Notes: generated by a model from the sequence alone, not told the origin. DNA of 64,000 nucleotides from Acetivibrio clariflavus DSM 19732 (GCF_000237085.1 NC_016627.1:3162118-3226117), one strand, 5' to 3'. Numbered from the stretch's first letter, positions 35,382 through 45,687 are shown. A program made the numbers and translations.

Positions 35382-36719
35382 CTAAACTTTTTTCTTTTTT
35401 ATCAATAATATCGCACCTAAAATCAGTGCTGCTACAATTATACCTGATCCTGCGAGCAGCAATATATTCGAAAGGCTCATACCGCTTTCGGACTGACCAT
35501 TGTCTCTTCCCTGGTTCGGATCATCGGCAGGACTTTGTAAATCGGCATCTTTTTCAACACTTACCGAAATTTCTATGGATTTTGTATCATAAGTGGCTTT
35601 CACCAAGGCCTTACCGACACCGATTGCATTCATTTCACCATTCTTTTCTACCGTCAGTACATCGAACCCGTCAAGCACTTCAAATGAAGTCTCAGCCGTA
35701 ACATCTTCCGACTCTCCGTAGGGATAGTTCAGCATAATTTCAAGCGACTTTTTCTGACCCTGCTTTAAAGTTATATTATTTGATTGAGCACTTATACTAT
35801 AATGATTATTCCATTTAACTCCATCACCGGAAGTTAGAATTACACCTTTTTCACCGGTAACAACGTATTTTCCGTCTGAATATACAATATCTTTTAAATC
35901 CTTGTTTGTGGCACTGTCTTCCCTTTTCCAATCAGAACCGTCGGCTGAAGACAAAACTTTTCCTCTGTCGCCTACAGCTACAAATTTACTTCCCGTCCAT
36001 GTTATCGAATAGATATTTTGTGTATTGTCCATTTCCTCTTTGCTTAGTACTGACTCGTTCTGTGTCCATTTCCGTCCATCTTCCGATATCCATATATTCG
36101 ATTGTTCTCCTACCGCTACATATTTTTCTCCATTCCACGCTATATCTGTAAACAAAACCGCAGAAGACGGTTCCGCCTTAACCTCGTCCCATGTAATTCC
36201 GTCTTTAGACGTAAGAATCAGCATCGGTTCACCGACAGCAAAATATCTGTCATTTATCCATCTGACTCTATATATTTTCTCCTTTGTTGCCATTCTTATT
36301 TGATCCCATAAAATTCCGTCCTTTGAGACTAAAACCGTCCCTGAATCACCTGCGGCAACAATTTCATTGCCGCTGCTGGCAACACTGTTTAAATCAATCT
36401 CCTTTCCCGATATATCAGTTTTAGTCCAGTCCCTGCCATTAGCTGAAGTCATTATAGTACCCTTATCTCCTGCTGCAATAAACTTTCCCATCGCCCAAAC
36501 TATTCCGTTAATGTTTTCCGCTGAAGCTGACACTGCTTTATTCCAAACAACCCCATCCTGAGATGTAATAATAAGTCCGGCATCACCCACCGCTGTATAT
36601 ATTCCGGAATTACTAAATGCAATACTATGTAAATATGGCAAAGTATTGTTCTGAGCAAACACTGAACAACTCAAAATGAGAATTAAAATTATTGTCAATA
36701 CTGATGCCAGCCTTTTCAT
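35382..36719 (-). CDS. Secreted seven-repeat beta-propeller protein with C-terminal membrane anchor
   Basis: 445 residues. Signal peptide about 1-22 (MKRLASVLTIILILILSCSV). Seven consecutive repeats follow the pattern xVGxxGxxxxSxDGxxW (for example AAGDKGTIMTSANGRDW, AVGDRGKVLSSADGSDWKRE, VTGEKGVILTSGDGVKW), enough for one seven-bladed propeller. A short Ig-like segment (about 320-390) follows, then a TM helix near the end (ILLLAGSGIIVAALILGAIL) with a KKKKV tail. The repeats resemble BNR/Ycf48-type propellers. It is an extracellular membrane-tethered protein with unknown ligand, in a neighbourhood of surface proteins. Confidence 0.82.
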   Translation of the reverse strand: MKRLASVLTIILILILSCSVFAQNNTLPYLHSIAFSNSGIYTAVGDAGLIITSQDGVVWNKAVSASAENINGIVWAMGKFIAAGDKGTIMTSANGRDWTKTDISGKEIDLNSVASSGNEIVAAGDSGTVLVSKDGILWDQIRMATKEKIYRVRWINDRYFAVGEPMLILTSKDGITWDEVKAEPSSAVLFTDIAWNGEKYVAVGEQSNIWISEDGRKWTQNESVLSKEEMDNTQNIYSITWTGSKFVAVGDRGKVLSSADGSDWKREDSATNKDLKDIVYSDGKYVVTGEKGVILTSGDGVKWNNHYSISAQSNNITLKQGQKKSLEIMLNYPYGESEDVTAETSFEVLDGFDVLTVEKNGEMNAIGVGKALVKATYDTKSIEISVSVEKDADLQSPADDPNQGRDNGQSESGMSLSNILLLAGSGIIVAALILGAILLIKKKKV

Positions 36720-36747
36720 TTTGCCTCACTCCTAAAAATTTTTGACG

Positions 36748-36833
36748 GGTTGTTTCCAAAAAGGACTATGTAGAATTTTTACTAATAACCAGAAAGTTTT
36801 AAAATGGCCTAAAGAACGTTTTGGTAAACAACC
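36748..36833. repeat. Long inverted repeat in the propeller-gene leader
   Basis: GGTTGTTTCCAAAA (36748-36761) pairs with TTTTGGTAAACAACC (36819-36833) with one bulge, about 30 bp upstream of the start. Confidence 0.45.
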
Positions 36834-36895
36834 TTATTCAATTTTAACACATATCACAAAATATTGTTAAGCAATTTCAAAAAATAATATATCAG

Positions 36896-37255
36896 TTACA
36901 TCGATCCTATCTTTTTCCAAATATCCTCCACAGTTAATATAGACGCAAGGGAGTTTCCTTTGTCCTTGCCTTCTATATAACCGCCCAATTTTTCAAGGTA
37001 TTCTTCCATACTATTTACATAATCATGGTCAATATCAATTTGAAGAAGGGGTTTGAGCTTTTCCCAGATCTTTTTTGAGTCTTCCAGACTTAATTTTGCC
37101 TTTTCCCAATCTTCGCTTTTTATATATTCTTCAGTCTGCTTGAGATATCCGGAAAATCCTGTCCTTTCGTCAATAGGTTTATGAAAGAGCGCACACGAAG
37201 AAATATTAATCAGAAGCCCTATAATTATTACTATATTAATAATTTTTTTAGTCAA
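36896..37255 (-). CDS. DUF4363-type small lipoprotein
   Basis: 119 residues with a TTG start. GGAGGG lies 6 bases before TTG, and the longer frame upstream has no ribosome-binding site and would spoil the signal peptide. The signal LTKKIINIVIIIGLLINISSC ends in a lipobox-like ISSC. The mature part is helical and charged (YIKSEDWEKAKLSLEDSKKI). DUF4363 proteins often accompany YetF/DUF421 membrane proteins, and here one lies 53 bp upstream in the same direction. Function unknown. Confidence 0.75.
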   Translation of the reverse strand: MTKKIINIVIIIGLLINISSCALFHKPIDERTGFSGYLKQTEEYIKSEDWEKAKLSLEDSKKIWEKLKPLLQIDIDHDYVNSMEEYLEKLGGYIEGKDKGNSLASILTVEDIWKKIGSM

Positions 37256-37308
37256 GCCAATCCCTCCGATACAGTAAATTATTTTCTGCAAAAAGTACTG
37301 CAAACCCG

Positions 37309-38019
37309 TCAGTTTGTCGTATCAATAATAAAATAACGATTGTCCTCCTTTAAATCCACATACAGATTTCCCTTTGTATCCAACTGCGCAAGGAATATCT
37401 CTGTATCCTTTATATTTTGCTTTTCCAGTTGATGATACAGCCAAGCCTTTGTAAGGTTTATTGACCTTAAAGCACTCTCCTGCACTACTCCGTCTATAAT
37501 CAAAACAGTGGGAAGTCCGTCATATTGGGTGGGCAGGTTCAAGTCACTTGGAGTAACAGGCTGCTTTTGCGATTTTTTTTGCACACTTATCTTACCGTCA
37601 GGTTCAATCAATGCAAACTCAACATCTTCTATGTTAAATACCCCCTGCACTCTAAGTTCGGACAATAATTCCGAGATGGTAATGCGATTCTTTTTCAGAT
37701 TCTCCTCAACAATTTTTCCGTTTTGAATAACAATCTCCGGTTCCCCAACTACAATTTTTTCCAATCGAGCGCTGTGAATTCCTATAATAGCAACCAATAT
37801 AGCCAATACTGTCCATGTAACCATTCCTGCCAATGTAGAAGTCAAATTTTCATTTAGCTGAATTGAAAGAGTAGATGCCATTGAACCAATTGTTATACCT
37901 ACAGTATAATCAAAGAATGTAAGCTGTGAAACTTGTTGTTTTCCTATTATGCGAATGAGTACCAGCAGCGCAAAAAAAGCTATGGTTGATCTAATAATTA
38001 CCACTAAAATAATCGGCAT
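37309..38019 (-). CDS. YetF/DUF421 family membrane protein
   Basis: 236 residues. Three N-terminal membrane segments (VVIIRSTIAFFALLVLIRII, VGITIGSMASTLSI, MVTWTVLAILVAIIGIH) precede the cytoplasmic DUF421 domain with EPEIVIQNGKI, ITISELLSELRVQGV and FALIEPDGKISVQKK. Spore-forming Firmicutes carry several copies; in Bacillus YetF-type proteins are spore-membrane components. It is likely co-transcribed with the DUF4363 lipoprotein. Confidence 0.88.
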   Translation of the reverse strand: MPIILVVIIRSTIAFFALLVLIRIIGKQQVSQLTFFDYTVGITIGSMASTLSIQLNENLTSTLAGMVTWTVLAILVAIIGIHSARLEKIVVGEPEIVIQNGKIVEENLKKNRITISELLSELRVQGVFNIEDVEFALIEPDGKISVQKKSQKQPVTPSDLNLPTQYDGLPTVLIIDGVVQESALRSINLTKAWLYHQLEKQNIKDTEIFLAQLDTKGNLYVDLKEDNRYFIIDTTN

Positions 38020-38255
38020 CAGATACCTCCCAAATTTTAAAAAATATTATTCCTCTTAAAAATTCCTACACTATCTTAAAAAGACAGCTATGCAAAACAA
38101 GATGCTAAAAAATTCTTTTTTCAAAAAATATTATTTCCGTATAAATTTTTATTATTAGTACCGTTAACCTTATCTCAATTCCATTGGAAAGTACAGATGG
38201 GGAGATTTAACCCGAAAGATATTCAAAGTAAGAGAGACTTAGAAAGCAAAATACA

Positions 38256-38287
38256 ATAAAAAACCCGATAATGTTTACATTATCGGG
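38256..38287 (-). terminator. Rho-independent terminator of tRNA-Glu
   Basis: CCCGATAATG, 4-nt loop, CATTATCGGG, then TTTTTTATT on the minus strand. Confidence 0.9.
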
Positions 38288-38302
38288 CAAATACTTAAAA
38301 TA

Positions 38303-38377
38303 TGGTGACCCCTAGGGGATTCGAACCCCTGTTACCGCCGTGAGAGGGCGGTGTCTTAACCGCTTGACCAAGGGGCC
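38303..38377 (-). tRNA. tRNA-Glu (CUC)
   Basis: 75 nt with encoded CCA. Acceptor GGCCCCT/AGGGGTC (one G-U). The anticodon stem CCGCC/GGCGG encloses loop CTCTCAC, anticodon CTC. The T arm AGGGG-TTCGAAT-CCCCT is canonical. Single gene. Confidence 0.93.
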
Positions 38378-38541
38378 AAACATATAATTAAAATTTAATA
38401 AAAATTATTTTAATCTCTCTGAAGCATTTTGTCAAACTTTATAAACTTAAGTTTACACGTCTTTTTTCATGCAATCATCTTCTTTCTTCGTATTGTTTGA
38501 AGATTTAATGTTTTCCTTCAAATAGTTCTTTTATACTTATT

Positions 38542-38573
38542 AAAAAAAGCAAGGTAGTTTGTTCACCTTGCTT
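38542..38573 (-). terminator. Terminator of ppdK
   Basis: AAGCAAGGT, 9-nt loop, ACCTTGCTT, then TTTTT on the minus strand. Confidence 0.85.
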
Positions 38574-38633
38574 TTCTAGTAACAAATATTTATCTTTCCC
38601 AATTTTTATGTTCGAATGTTTCAATGAATGAAA

Positions 38634-41276
38634 CTACTTCTGTCCTAAATCCCCTTCTTTTCTTACAGCCGCTTGTGCTGCAGCAAGCCTTGCTATCGGA
38701 ACACGGAACGGCGAACAGGATACATAATCCAATCCAACTTTATGGCAGAACTCTACAGAAGATGGATCTCCACCGTGTTCTCCGCATATACCGAGTTTTA
38801 TATCAGGTCTTGTCTGTCTTCCAAGTTTCGCAGCCATTTCAACAAGTTTGCCCACTCCGGTCTGGTCAAGTTTTGCAAACGGGTCGAATTCATATATCTT
38901 CTTATTGTAATACTCTTCCAAAAACTTTCCTGCGTCATCACGGCTGAAACCGAAAGTCATTTGAGTAAGGTCATTGGTACCGAAGGAGAAAAATTCCGCT
39001 TCTTTTGCTATTTCATCCGCTGTAAGCGCAGCTCTCGGAATTTCAATCATGGTTCCTACTTTGTAATCTAACTTAACTCCAGCCTTTTCGATAATTTCAT
39101 TTGCAGTCTTTACAACTACATCTTTAACATATTTTAATTCTTTAACATCCCCAACCAATGGAATCATTATTTCCGGTGTCACATTCATACCCTGTTTGTT
39201 CACATTAATAGCTGCTTCAATAACAGCCCTTGTCTGCATTTCTGCAATTTCAGGATATGTAACTGCAAGACGGCATCCTCTGTGTCCTAACATAGGATTG
39301 AATTCATGCAGTTCTTCAACAATTCCCTTTAACTCTTCAAAAGTGATTCCCATTTCTTCGGCAAGCTTTGCAATATCTTCATCTTCCTGTGGAAGGAATT
39401 CATGAAGCGGAGGGTCTAAAAATCTTATAGTCACAGGATGTCCTTTCATTTCTTTGAACAATCCTTCAAAGTCTGCTCTCTGCATTGGCAGCAATTTGTC
39501 GAGGGCTTTCCTTCTTTGTTCTTCAGTTCTTGCCACAATCATCTCTCTCATTGCCGGAATCCTGTCGGCATCAAAGAACATATGCTCAGTACGGCAAAGT
39601 CCTATTCCTTCTGCTCCGAATTTTGCAGCCTGTGCAGCGTCAGCCGGTGTATCGGCATTTGTTCTAACCTTTAATGTCCTCAATTCATCTGCCCAACTCA
39701 TTAAGGTTGCAAAATTTCCTGTCATTTCAGGTTCTACTGTGGGCAAACGTTCACCGTAAACATTACCTGTAGAACCATCAAGGGAAATCCAATCTCCCTC
39801 AACGTATTTTTTGCCATTCTTATCGATAAAGTATTTTTCTTCCTCATTTATTTTTATTTCACCGCAACCTGCAACACAGCATGTTCCCATACCTCTTGCA
39901 ACAACCGCAGCGTGGGAGGTCATACCACCGCGTCCTGTAAGTATTCCCTTTGAAACATGCATTCCTTCAATATCTTCAGGAGATGTTTCAAGTCTTACAA
40001 GTACAATATTTTTTTCTCCGTTCTTGTATGCATTTACGGCATCTTCCGCATCAAAATAAATCTTACCGGTAGCGGCTCCCGGGGATGCAGGCAATCCTTT
40101 TGCAATAGGCACAGCTGCTTTTAAAGCATTCGGTTCGAAATTAGGGTGAAGCAAAGCATCGAGCTGTTTCGGGTCAACCTTCATGATAGCTTCTTCCTTT
40201 GTAATCATTCCCTCAGCAACAAGGTCAACTGCTATTTTCAATGCAGCAGCCGCAGTTCTCTTTCCGTTTCTGGTTTGCAGCATAAACAGTTTACCTCTTT
40301 CAATGGTAAACTCCATATCCTGCATATCTCTATAGTGTTTCTCAAGTTTTTCGGCAATTTCCACAAACTGATTGTACACTTCAGGATTTATATCTTTGAG
40401 AGAATCTATGGATTGTGGAGTCCTGATACCGGCAACAACATCTTCCCCCTGAGCATTCATAAGGAATTCGCCATACAATTTCTTTTCACCGGTTGAAGGG
40501 TTTCTGGTAAATGCAACACCTGTTCCCGAGTCATTTCCCATATTTCCGTAAACCATTTCCTGTACGTTAACAGCAGTACCCCAGTCACCAGGTATGTCAT
40601 TCAGCCTTCTATATACTACTGCTCTAGGATTGTCCCATGAACGGAAAACAGCCTTGACTGCTTCCATTAATTGAACTTTTGGATCCTGAGGGAAATCAAA
40701 TCCTTTTTCTTTTTTGAAGAGCTCTTTATATCTTCTAACAACTTCCTTTAAATTATCGGCTGTCAGGTCGGTATCATGCACTGCTCCATTTTCCTCTTTA
40801 ACAGCATCAAGTATCTTCTCAAATTTGGATTTTTCAACTTCCATTACTACGTCACTAAACATCTGAATAAATCTTCTGTAACTGTCATAGGCAAACCTCT
40901 CGTTATTGGTAAGCTTTGCCAATCCTTCCACTACAACATCATTCAGCCCCAAATTTAAAATTGTATCCATCATACCGGGCATTGATGCTCTTGCTCCTGA
41001 CCTGACCGATACCAATAAAGGATTGTTGGGATCGCCGAATTTTTTACCCACAATTTCTTCTGTAACTTTCAATTTTTCATAAATTTCATCCTCAATTTCT
41101 TTTGCAATGACTTTGCCATCTTGATAGTACCTGGTACAGGCTTCTGTAGTAACTGTAAAACCTCTTGGAACAGGAAGGCCCAATCCCGTCATTTCAGCCA
41201 AATTGGCTCCTTTGCCGCCAAGCAAGTTTCTCATTGAAGCGTTTCCTTCACTAAAAAGATAAACGTATTTTGCCAT
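38634..41276 (-). CDS. ppdK: Pyruvate, phosphate dikinase
   Basis: 880 residues from the ATG behind GGGAGGG (an ATG five codons earlier overlaps that site). The N-terminal ATP-grasp domain begins MAKYVYLFSEGNASMRNLLG and has SVRSGARASMPGMMDTILNL. The swivelling phosphohistidine domain carries GRGGMTSHAAVVARGMG. The C-terminal PEP/pyruvate barrel has GLCRTEHMFFD and GICGEHGGDPSSVEF. It interconverts pyruvate+ATP+Pi and PEP+AMP+PPi; in C. thermocellum-type glycolysis it replaces pyruvate kinase in the PEP-to-pyruvate direction. Monocistronic with its own terminator. In C. thermocellum, from memory, ppdK lies next to sdbA; here about 12 kb of surface genes separate them. Confidence 0.96.
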   Translation of the reverse strand: MAKYVYLFSEGNASMRNLLGGKGANLAEMTGLGLPVPRGFTVTTEACTRYYQDGKVIAKEIEDEIYEKLKVTEEIVGKKFGDPNNPLLVSVRSGARASMPGMMDTILNLGLNDVVVEGLAKLTNNERFAYDSYRRFIQMFSDVVMEVEKSKFEKILDAVKEENGAVHDTDLTADNLKEVVRRYKELFKKEKGFDFPQDPKVQLMEAVKAVFRSWDNPRAVVYRRLNDIPGDWGTAVNVQEMVYGNMGNDSGTGVAFTRNPSTGEKKLYGEFLMNAQGEDVVAGIRTPQSIDSLKDINPEVYNQFVEIAEKLEKHYRDMQDMEFTIERGKLFMLQTRNGKRTAAAALKIAVDLVAEGMITKEEAIMKVDPKQLDALLHPNFEPNALKAAVPIAKGLPASPGAATGKIYFDAEDAVNAYKNGEKNIVLVRLETSPEDIEGMHVSKGILTGRGGMTSHAAVVARGMGTCCVAGCGEIKINEEEKYFIDKNGKKYVEGDWISLDGSTGNVYGERLPTVEPEMTGNFATLMSWADELRTLKVRTNADTPADAAQAAKFGAEGIGLCRTEHMFFDADRIPAMREMIVARTEEQRRKALDKLLPMQRADFEGLFKEMKGHPVTIRFLDPPLHEFLPQEDEDIAKLAEEMGITFEELKGIVEELHEFNPMLGHRGCRLAVTYPEIAEMQTRAVIEAAINVNKQGMNVTPEIMIPLVGDVKELKYVKDVVVKTANEIIEKAGVKLDYKVGTMIEIPRAALTADEIAKEAEFFSFGTNDLTQMTFGFSRDDAGKFLEEYYNKKIYEFDPFAKLDQTGVGKLVEMAAKLGRQTRPDIKLGICGEHGGDPSSVEFCHKVGLDYVSCSPFRVPIARLAAAQAAVRKEGDLGQK

Positions 41277-41321
41277 TAAAAACCCTCCCATTTGCTTTTA
41301 TGTATCTCTCATATGCTACAT

Positions 41322-41359
41322 ATTTCTTAAAAATATTTTTTATGCATTTTTTAAGAAAT
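41322..41359 (-). promoter_or_regulatory. Hairpin in the ppdK 5' leader
   Basis: The perfect 12-bp arms ATTTCTTAAAAA/TTTTTAAGAAAT with a 14-nt loop start 45 bp before the ppdK ATG. It may be a stability element or operator. Confidence 0.5.
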
Positions 41360-41740
41360 TATGCGCATATGTCAATGAGCCCAAATTTCCGATACAAAAT
41401 ACGAATCTGAAACCAACATGTATTGCAAATTGCGCATATTTTATATATTTTCTCATTTATAACATGGATAATATCGGGAACTGCATTTTCTGACCATAAC
41501 AATTATATCATAAATTATAACACACTTAGTAATTATAACATACTTAAGAATATTTTCATTACTTTTTTATTAATTTCCCAATTTTTTATGTTTAGCAGCC
41601 TATATTAATTTTCTCCAAAAATAGAAATAAATATTCTTGCTTATCCATCCTCCGACTTTTTTCTGTTTGGCTTAAGCATCATTAATTTTTATAAAATTAC
41701 CCATGGTATTTTTTATCTATATAAAAATATATATTATAAA

Positions 41741-41773
41741 AAAATGAGTTTTCCTTTTTGGAAAACCCATTTT
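41741..41773 (-). terminator. Terminator of glyS
   Basis: The arms AAAATGGGTTTTCC/GGAAAACTCATTTT (one mismatch) are followed by further T residues on the minus strand, right behind the stop. Confidence 0.85.
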
Positions 41774-41777
41774 TTTA

Positions 41778-43166
41778 TTAAAACTCAAATTTACCTTCAA
41801 AGTATTTATCCAATTCTTCAATTTTAACCCTAACCTGCTGCATGCTGTCCCTGTCTCTTATTGTCACACTCTTGTCTTCCAGTGAATCAAAATCAAAAGT
41901 TATGCAGTACGGAGTACCGATTTCATCCTGTCTTCTGTACCTCTTTCCTATGCTTCCGGTTTCATCGTATTCACATACATACTTTTTGGTAAGAGCCTCA
42001 TATATCTTGTAAGCTTCATCGCCCAATTTCTTTGAAAGCGGAAGTACAGCTATCTTAACCGGTGCAAGTGCCGGGTGGAAATGAAGTACAACTCTTACAT
42101 CTCCCTCTCCAACCTCTTCTTCATCGTAGGCATCGCAAAGGAATGCCAGGGTCACTCTGTCAGCACCTAAAGACGGTTCAACACAGTAAGGAATATATTT
42201 CTGATTAGTAACGGGATCAAAATACATTAAATCATCTTTCGAATGTTCCATATGCTGCTTCAAATCGAAATCTGTTCTGTCGGCAATACCCCATAATTCG
42301 CCCCAACCAAAGGGGAATTTATACTCTATGTCTGTGGTTGCATTACTATAGTGCGAAAGCTCTTCTTTCTCATGATCACGCATTCTCAGGTTATCCTTGT
42401 TAATTCCAAGGTTTATTAACCAATTATAACAAAAATCCTTCCAGTATTGGAACCATTCCAAATCTGTACCCGGTTCACAGAAAAATTCCAATTCCATCTG
42501 TTCAAATTCACGGGTTCTGAAAGTAAAATTGCCCGGAGTAATTTCATTTCTAAAGGATTTACCTATCTGTCCTATGCCGAAGGGTATCTTCTTTCTGGTG
42601 GTTCTTTGTACATTTTTAAAGTTTACAAATATACCCTGTGCCGTTTCAGGTCTTAAGAATATCTCAGCTTTTGAATCCTCGGTAACTCCCTGATAGGTTT
42701 TGAACATAAGATTGAATTTTCTAATATCAGTAAAGTTGGTAGAACCGCAGTTAGGGCATTTTACTCCCTTTTCTTTTATATATGTAATGAGCTGTTCATT
42801 GGACCATCCGTCAACTTTTACATTCACGTTGTTTTCCTTGTTCCAGTCCTCAATCATCTTGTCAGCTCTATGACGTACCTTACAATCTTTACAGTCAATC
42901 AAAGGATCACTGAATCCTCCGACATGCCCCGATGCCACCCAAACCTGCGGATTCATCAATATGGCACAGTCAACTCCGACATTATACGGATTCTCCTGGA
43001 CAAATTTCTTCCACCATGCCTTCTTTACATTGTTTTTAAGTTCCACACCCAAAGGGCCGTAATCCCAAGTATTTGCCAGACCTCCATATATCTCAGAGCC
43101 GGGATATACGAAACCTCTATTTTTCGCCAGTGCGACTATCTTGTCCATAGTCTTTTCAAATTCCAT
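41778..43166 (-). CDS. glyS: Glycyl-tRNA synthetase (class II, dimeric type)
   Basis: 462 residues from the ATG behind AAGGAGG, normal for the single-chain alpha2 enzyme. It starts [20 protein letters not shown]. Motif 2 is [19 protein letters not shown], and motif 3 lies in [16 protein letters not shown] zinc-like CKDCKVRHR and CPNCGSTNF insertion is at about 95-165. The anticodon-binding domain is C-terminal ([12 protein letters not shown]). It charges tRNA-Gly. No T-box leader was seen in the 49-bp gap after coaBC, with which it may be co-transcribed. Confidence 0.95.
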   Translation of the reverse strand: MEFEKTMDKIVALAKNRGFVYPGSEIYGGLANTWDYGPLGVELKNNVKKAWWKKFVQENPYNVGVDCAILMNPQVWVASGHVGGFSDPLIDCKDCKVRHRADKMIEDWNKENNVNVKVDGWSNEQLITYIKEKGVKCPNCGSTNFTDIRKFNLMFKTYQGVTEDSKAEIFLRPETAQGIFVNFKNVQRTTRKKIPFGIGQIGKSFRNEITPGNFTFRTREFEQMELEFFCEPGTDLEWFQYWKDFCYNWLINLGINKDNLRMRDHEKEELSHYSNATTDIEYKFPFGWGELWGIADRTDFDLKQHMEHSKDDLMYFDPVTNQKYIPYCVEPSLGADRVTLAFLCDAYDEEEVGEGDVRVVLHFHPALAPVKIAVLPLSKKLGDEAYKIYEALTKKYVCEYDETGSIGKRYRRQDEIGTPYCITFDFDSLEDKSVTIRDRDSMQQVRVKIEELDKYFEGKFEF

Positions 43167-43215
43167 CAAAAAAGCCTCCTTAACAATATCAATAATATAT
43201 ATTTTTAACATACAA

Positions 43216-44430
43216 TTATTTATTGTCAACACCATTTTTGCCAATTAACTTTATAACTTCGTCCAAAATTCTGTCTCCTGCCTCCAGCTTGCTCATTAAG
43301 GGAAAATCGACTATCTCTCCGTCTTTTTTTATAATTTTTATTATATTTGTATCGGTACCGAATCCTGCACCTTCCTGTGTAACATCATTGGCAATTATCA
43401 TATCCAGGTTCTTTGAAGCCAGCTTTTCACAGGCATTATTCACAAGCTTGTCGGTTTCAGCGCTAAAACCTACCAATATTCTGTTTCCTTTTACTTTTCC
43501 AAGTTCTTTTGCAATATCAGGATTCTTAACCAGTTCTATGGTCAACTTTTCATCCTTCTTTTTTATCTTTTTTTCAGCAATTTGTGCACATTTGTAATCG
43601 GCAACCGCTGCAACCATTATCAATATATCAAAATCAGCATAGCTTTTCATAACTTCATTATACATTTCGTCAGCGGTTTTGACATATACAACCTCCACAC
43701 CATAGGGAGGACTTATATTAACCGGTCCCGATACAATTTTGACTTTTGCACCTCTTTTTTGAGCTTGTGCCGCTATGGCATAGCCCATTTTTCCCGAAGA
43801 GCGATTGGTAATATATCTGACAGGGTCTATGGGTTCCTGAGTAGGACCTGCCGTTATCAGAACCTTTAAATCCCTAAAATCATCTTTTTCACAAAGCAGT
43901 TTGCATATCTTCTCAACAATCGCCTGAGGCTCCGGCAATCGCCCTTTTCCTTCGGTTCCGCATGCCATAAGTCCTGTTTCCGGTTCTAAAAATATATATC
44001 CTCGTTCGGAAAGCTTTTTTATATTTTCCTGAACTATAGGATTTTCATACATATTAGTATTCATTGCAGGCACAAAAACAACCGGTGCTTTTGTAGCCAT
44101 TATTGTCGTTGTCAGCATATCATCGGCAATACCGTTTGCAACCTTCCCGATTATATTGGCAGTTGCTGGGGCAACAACAATAATATCAGCCTTCATGGCA
44201 AGAGACACATGTTGTATATCCCATTTAGCCGGTTCGCTAAACATATCAGTAATCACAGGGTTGTGCGAAATTGACCTGAAGGTCAAAGGAGTAACAAATT
44301 TAGCTGCATTTTCAGTCATAATTACATTTACATCAGCATGAAGCTTATGCAATCTGCTTACAACCTCAACCACCTTATACGCAGCTATGCCTCCGCTAAC
44401 ACCGACAACAACTGTCTTACCTTTTAACAT
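43216..44430 (-). CDS. coaBC: Bifunctional phosphopantothenoylcysteine decarboxylase/synthetase
   Basis: 404 residues from the ATG behind GGAGAGG. The N-terminal CoaC flavoprotein (about 1-190) has [10 protein letters not shown], the catalytic His in [18 protein letters not shown] and the active-site Cys in [16 protein letters not shown]. The C-terminal CoaB (about 195-404) has [33 protein letters not shown]-type motif and [16 protein letters not shown]. It makes 4'-phosphopantetheine for CoA. Core gene; it usually follows rpoZ as here. Confidence 0.95.
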   Translation of the reverse strand: MLKGKTVVVGVSGGIAAYKVVEVVSRLHKLHADVNVIMTENAAKFVTPLTFRSISHNPVITDMFSEPAKWDIQHVSLAMKADIIVVAPATANIIGKVANGIADDMLTTTIMATKAPVVFVPAMNTNMYENPIVQENIKKLSERGYIFLEPETGLMACGTEGKGRLPEPQAIVEKICKLLCEKDDFRDLKVLITAGPTQEPIDPVRYITNRSSGKMGYAIAAQAQKRGAKVKIVSGPVNISPPYGVEVVYVKTADEMYNEVMKSYADFDILIMVAAVADYKCAQIAEKKIKKKDEKLTIELVKNPDIAKELGKVKGNRILVGFSAETDKLVNNACEKLASKNLDMIIANDVTQEGAGFGTDTNIIKIIKKDGEIVDFPLMSKLEAGDRILDEVIKLIGKNGVDNK

Positions 44431-44797
44431 AAAAACCTCTCCACTAAATTTTATCATCCCGAGGGAAATCTGTACAACATACAGAATAAAATTATAATCT
44501 GCCTCGAGTTTTCTATACATATAATACAAAAAACCATTCAAAATATATATTCATTTATATTATTTAGTAAAAACAAAAAAGAATTCATGCAATTTCAACA
44601 TTTTCACAAATTTGGCAATAAAATTATGGAGTCATTAACACTCCATATCAGAATCAAATATTGTAAAGTAATCATTCCATTAGGAATCTAAACATCCTCA
44701 TCTTAAAATTTATTGTTAAAAAACAAAGCTTTAAGTGATAATATTTCACCTGACTCCAAACGTAAAAGCCGCAAAATTTAAATCCAAAACCATTCTT
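44431..44797. other. 367-bp gap between rpoZ and coaBC
   Basis: It carries the hairpin at 44626-44646 and AT-rich sequence; no ORF or RNA gene recognised. Confidence 0.5.
44626..44646 (-). terminator. Terminator-like hairpin of the yicC-remA-gmk-rpoZ operon
   Basis: ATGGAGT, 7-nt loop, ACTCCAT, then AATTTTATT on the minus strand, about 150 bp behind rpoZ. Confidence 0.5.
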
Positions 44798-45031
44798 TTA
44801 TTTGATTCCGCTCTTTGTCCTTATATACGTAATCTTATTCTCATCAATTTCATTAATTGCAACAGTCACCGGCTTATCAGATTGGCAATCTGTAAGCTTA
44901 TGAGCACCATCGGTAAGCTGTCTTGCTCTTTTAGCTGTAGCTACCACCAAAGTATATCTGCTATCCACTTTTTCGAGTAACGAACTGATACCGGGCTCAA
45001 TCATTGACTGTTTACTCTTATTGTCTTTCAT
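44798..45031 (-). CDS. rpoZ: RNA polymerase omega subunit
   Basis: 77 residues. MIEPGISSLLEKVDSRYTLV and ATAKRARQLTDGA are the omega signatures (RYTLV..A.RARQL). It helps assemble the beta' subunit. Last of the yicC-remA-gmk-rpoZ cluster, 36 bp behind gmk. Confidence 0.93.
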   Translation of the reverse strand: MKDNKSKQSMIEPGISSLLEKVDSRYTLVVATAKRARQLTDGAHKLTDCQSDKPVTVAINEIDENKITYIRTKSGIK

Positions 45032-45067
45032 GAGTTCTCTACCTCCAATTTAGAATTTATATTACAA

Positions 45068-45676
45068 TCAAGATATTCCGATTGTTTTAAGTATATCTCT
45101 GTTTCTGCTGAACTTAAGTTTCTCCGAAGCAAGTATGTAGCGAATACTGTCAACTGCCTTTTCAATATCATCGTTTACAACAACATAATCATATCTGTCA
45201 ACATAGTTCATTTCTTTTAAAGCTTTTTCCATTCTTTTCTCTATAACTTCAGGTTTTTCAGTCCCTCTGCTCTCTATCCTTCTTCTCAATTCTTCGAAGG
45301 ATGGAGGCAAAATAAATATAGATACACAATCAGGGTATATCTTCTTGATATTCAAAGCACCCTCAACTTCAATTTCCAACAGACAATCATACCCTGATTT
45401 TATAGTATCCGCAACATACTTTTTAGGTGTACCGTAATAATTGTCACAATACTTAACCCACTCTATAAGTTCTCCATTCTCTATCATTGCTTCAAACTCT
45501 TCGGTAGTTTTAAAGAAGTAATTAACCCCATCCACTTCACCGCTTCTGGGCTCTCTGGTAGTTGCAGAAACTGAAAACTTAATCCTGTTCTCTTTCTGCC
45601 TTATGCAGCTAAGAACAGTTCCCTTGCCGGTGCCCGACGGTCCTGACACAACAACTAATAGTCCCTCACGGAACAT
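45068..45676 (-). CDS. gmk: Guanylate kinase
   Basis: 202 residues. P-loop GPSGTGKGTV at about 11-20, GMP-binding TTREPRSGEVDGVNYFF and lid region RRRIESRGTEKPEVIEKRM. It phosphorylates GMP to GDP. It lies 11 bp behind remA. Confidence 0.96.
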   Translation of the reverse strand: MFREGLLVVVSGPSGTGKGTVLSCIRQKENRIKFSVSATTREPRSGEVDGVNYFFKTTEEFEAMIENGELIEWVKYCDNYYGTPKKYVADTIKSGYDCLLEIEVEGALNIKKIYPDCVSIFILPPSFEELRRRIESRGTEKPEVIEKRMEKALKEMNYVDRYDYVVVNDDIEKAVDSIRYILASEKLKFSRNRDILKTIGIS

Positions 45677-45687
45677 TACAGTTCCCC

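Larger units (their letters stand above)
41277..41777. other. 501-bp gap between glyS and ppdK
   Basis: It holds the glyS terminator at its right end, a strong hairpin in the ppdK leader and AT-rich sequence with two GCGCAT-containing segments. No ORF, RNA gene or convincing -35/-10 pair was found. Confidence 0.5.

Noticed and set aside
43167-43215. T-box leader for glyS
   Set aside because: The gap to coaBC is 49 bp and has no T-box sequence; a leader cannot fit.
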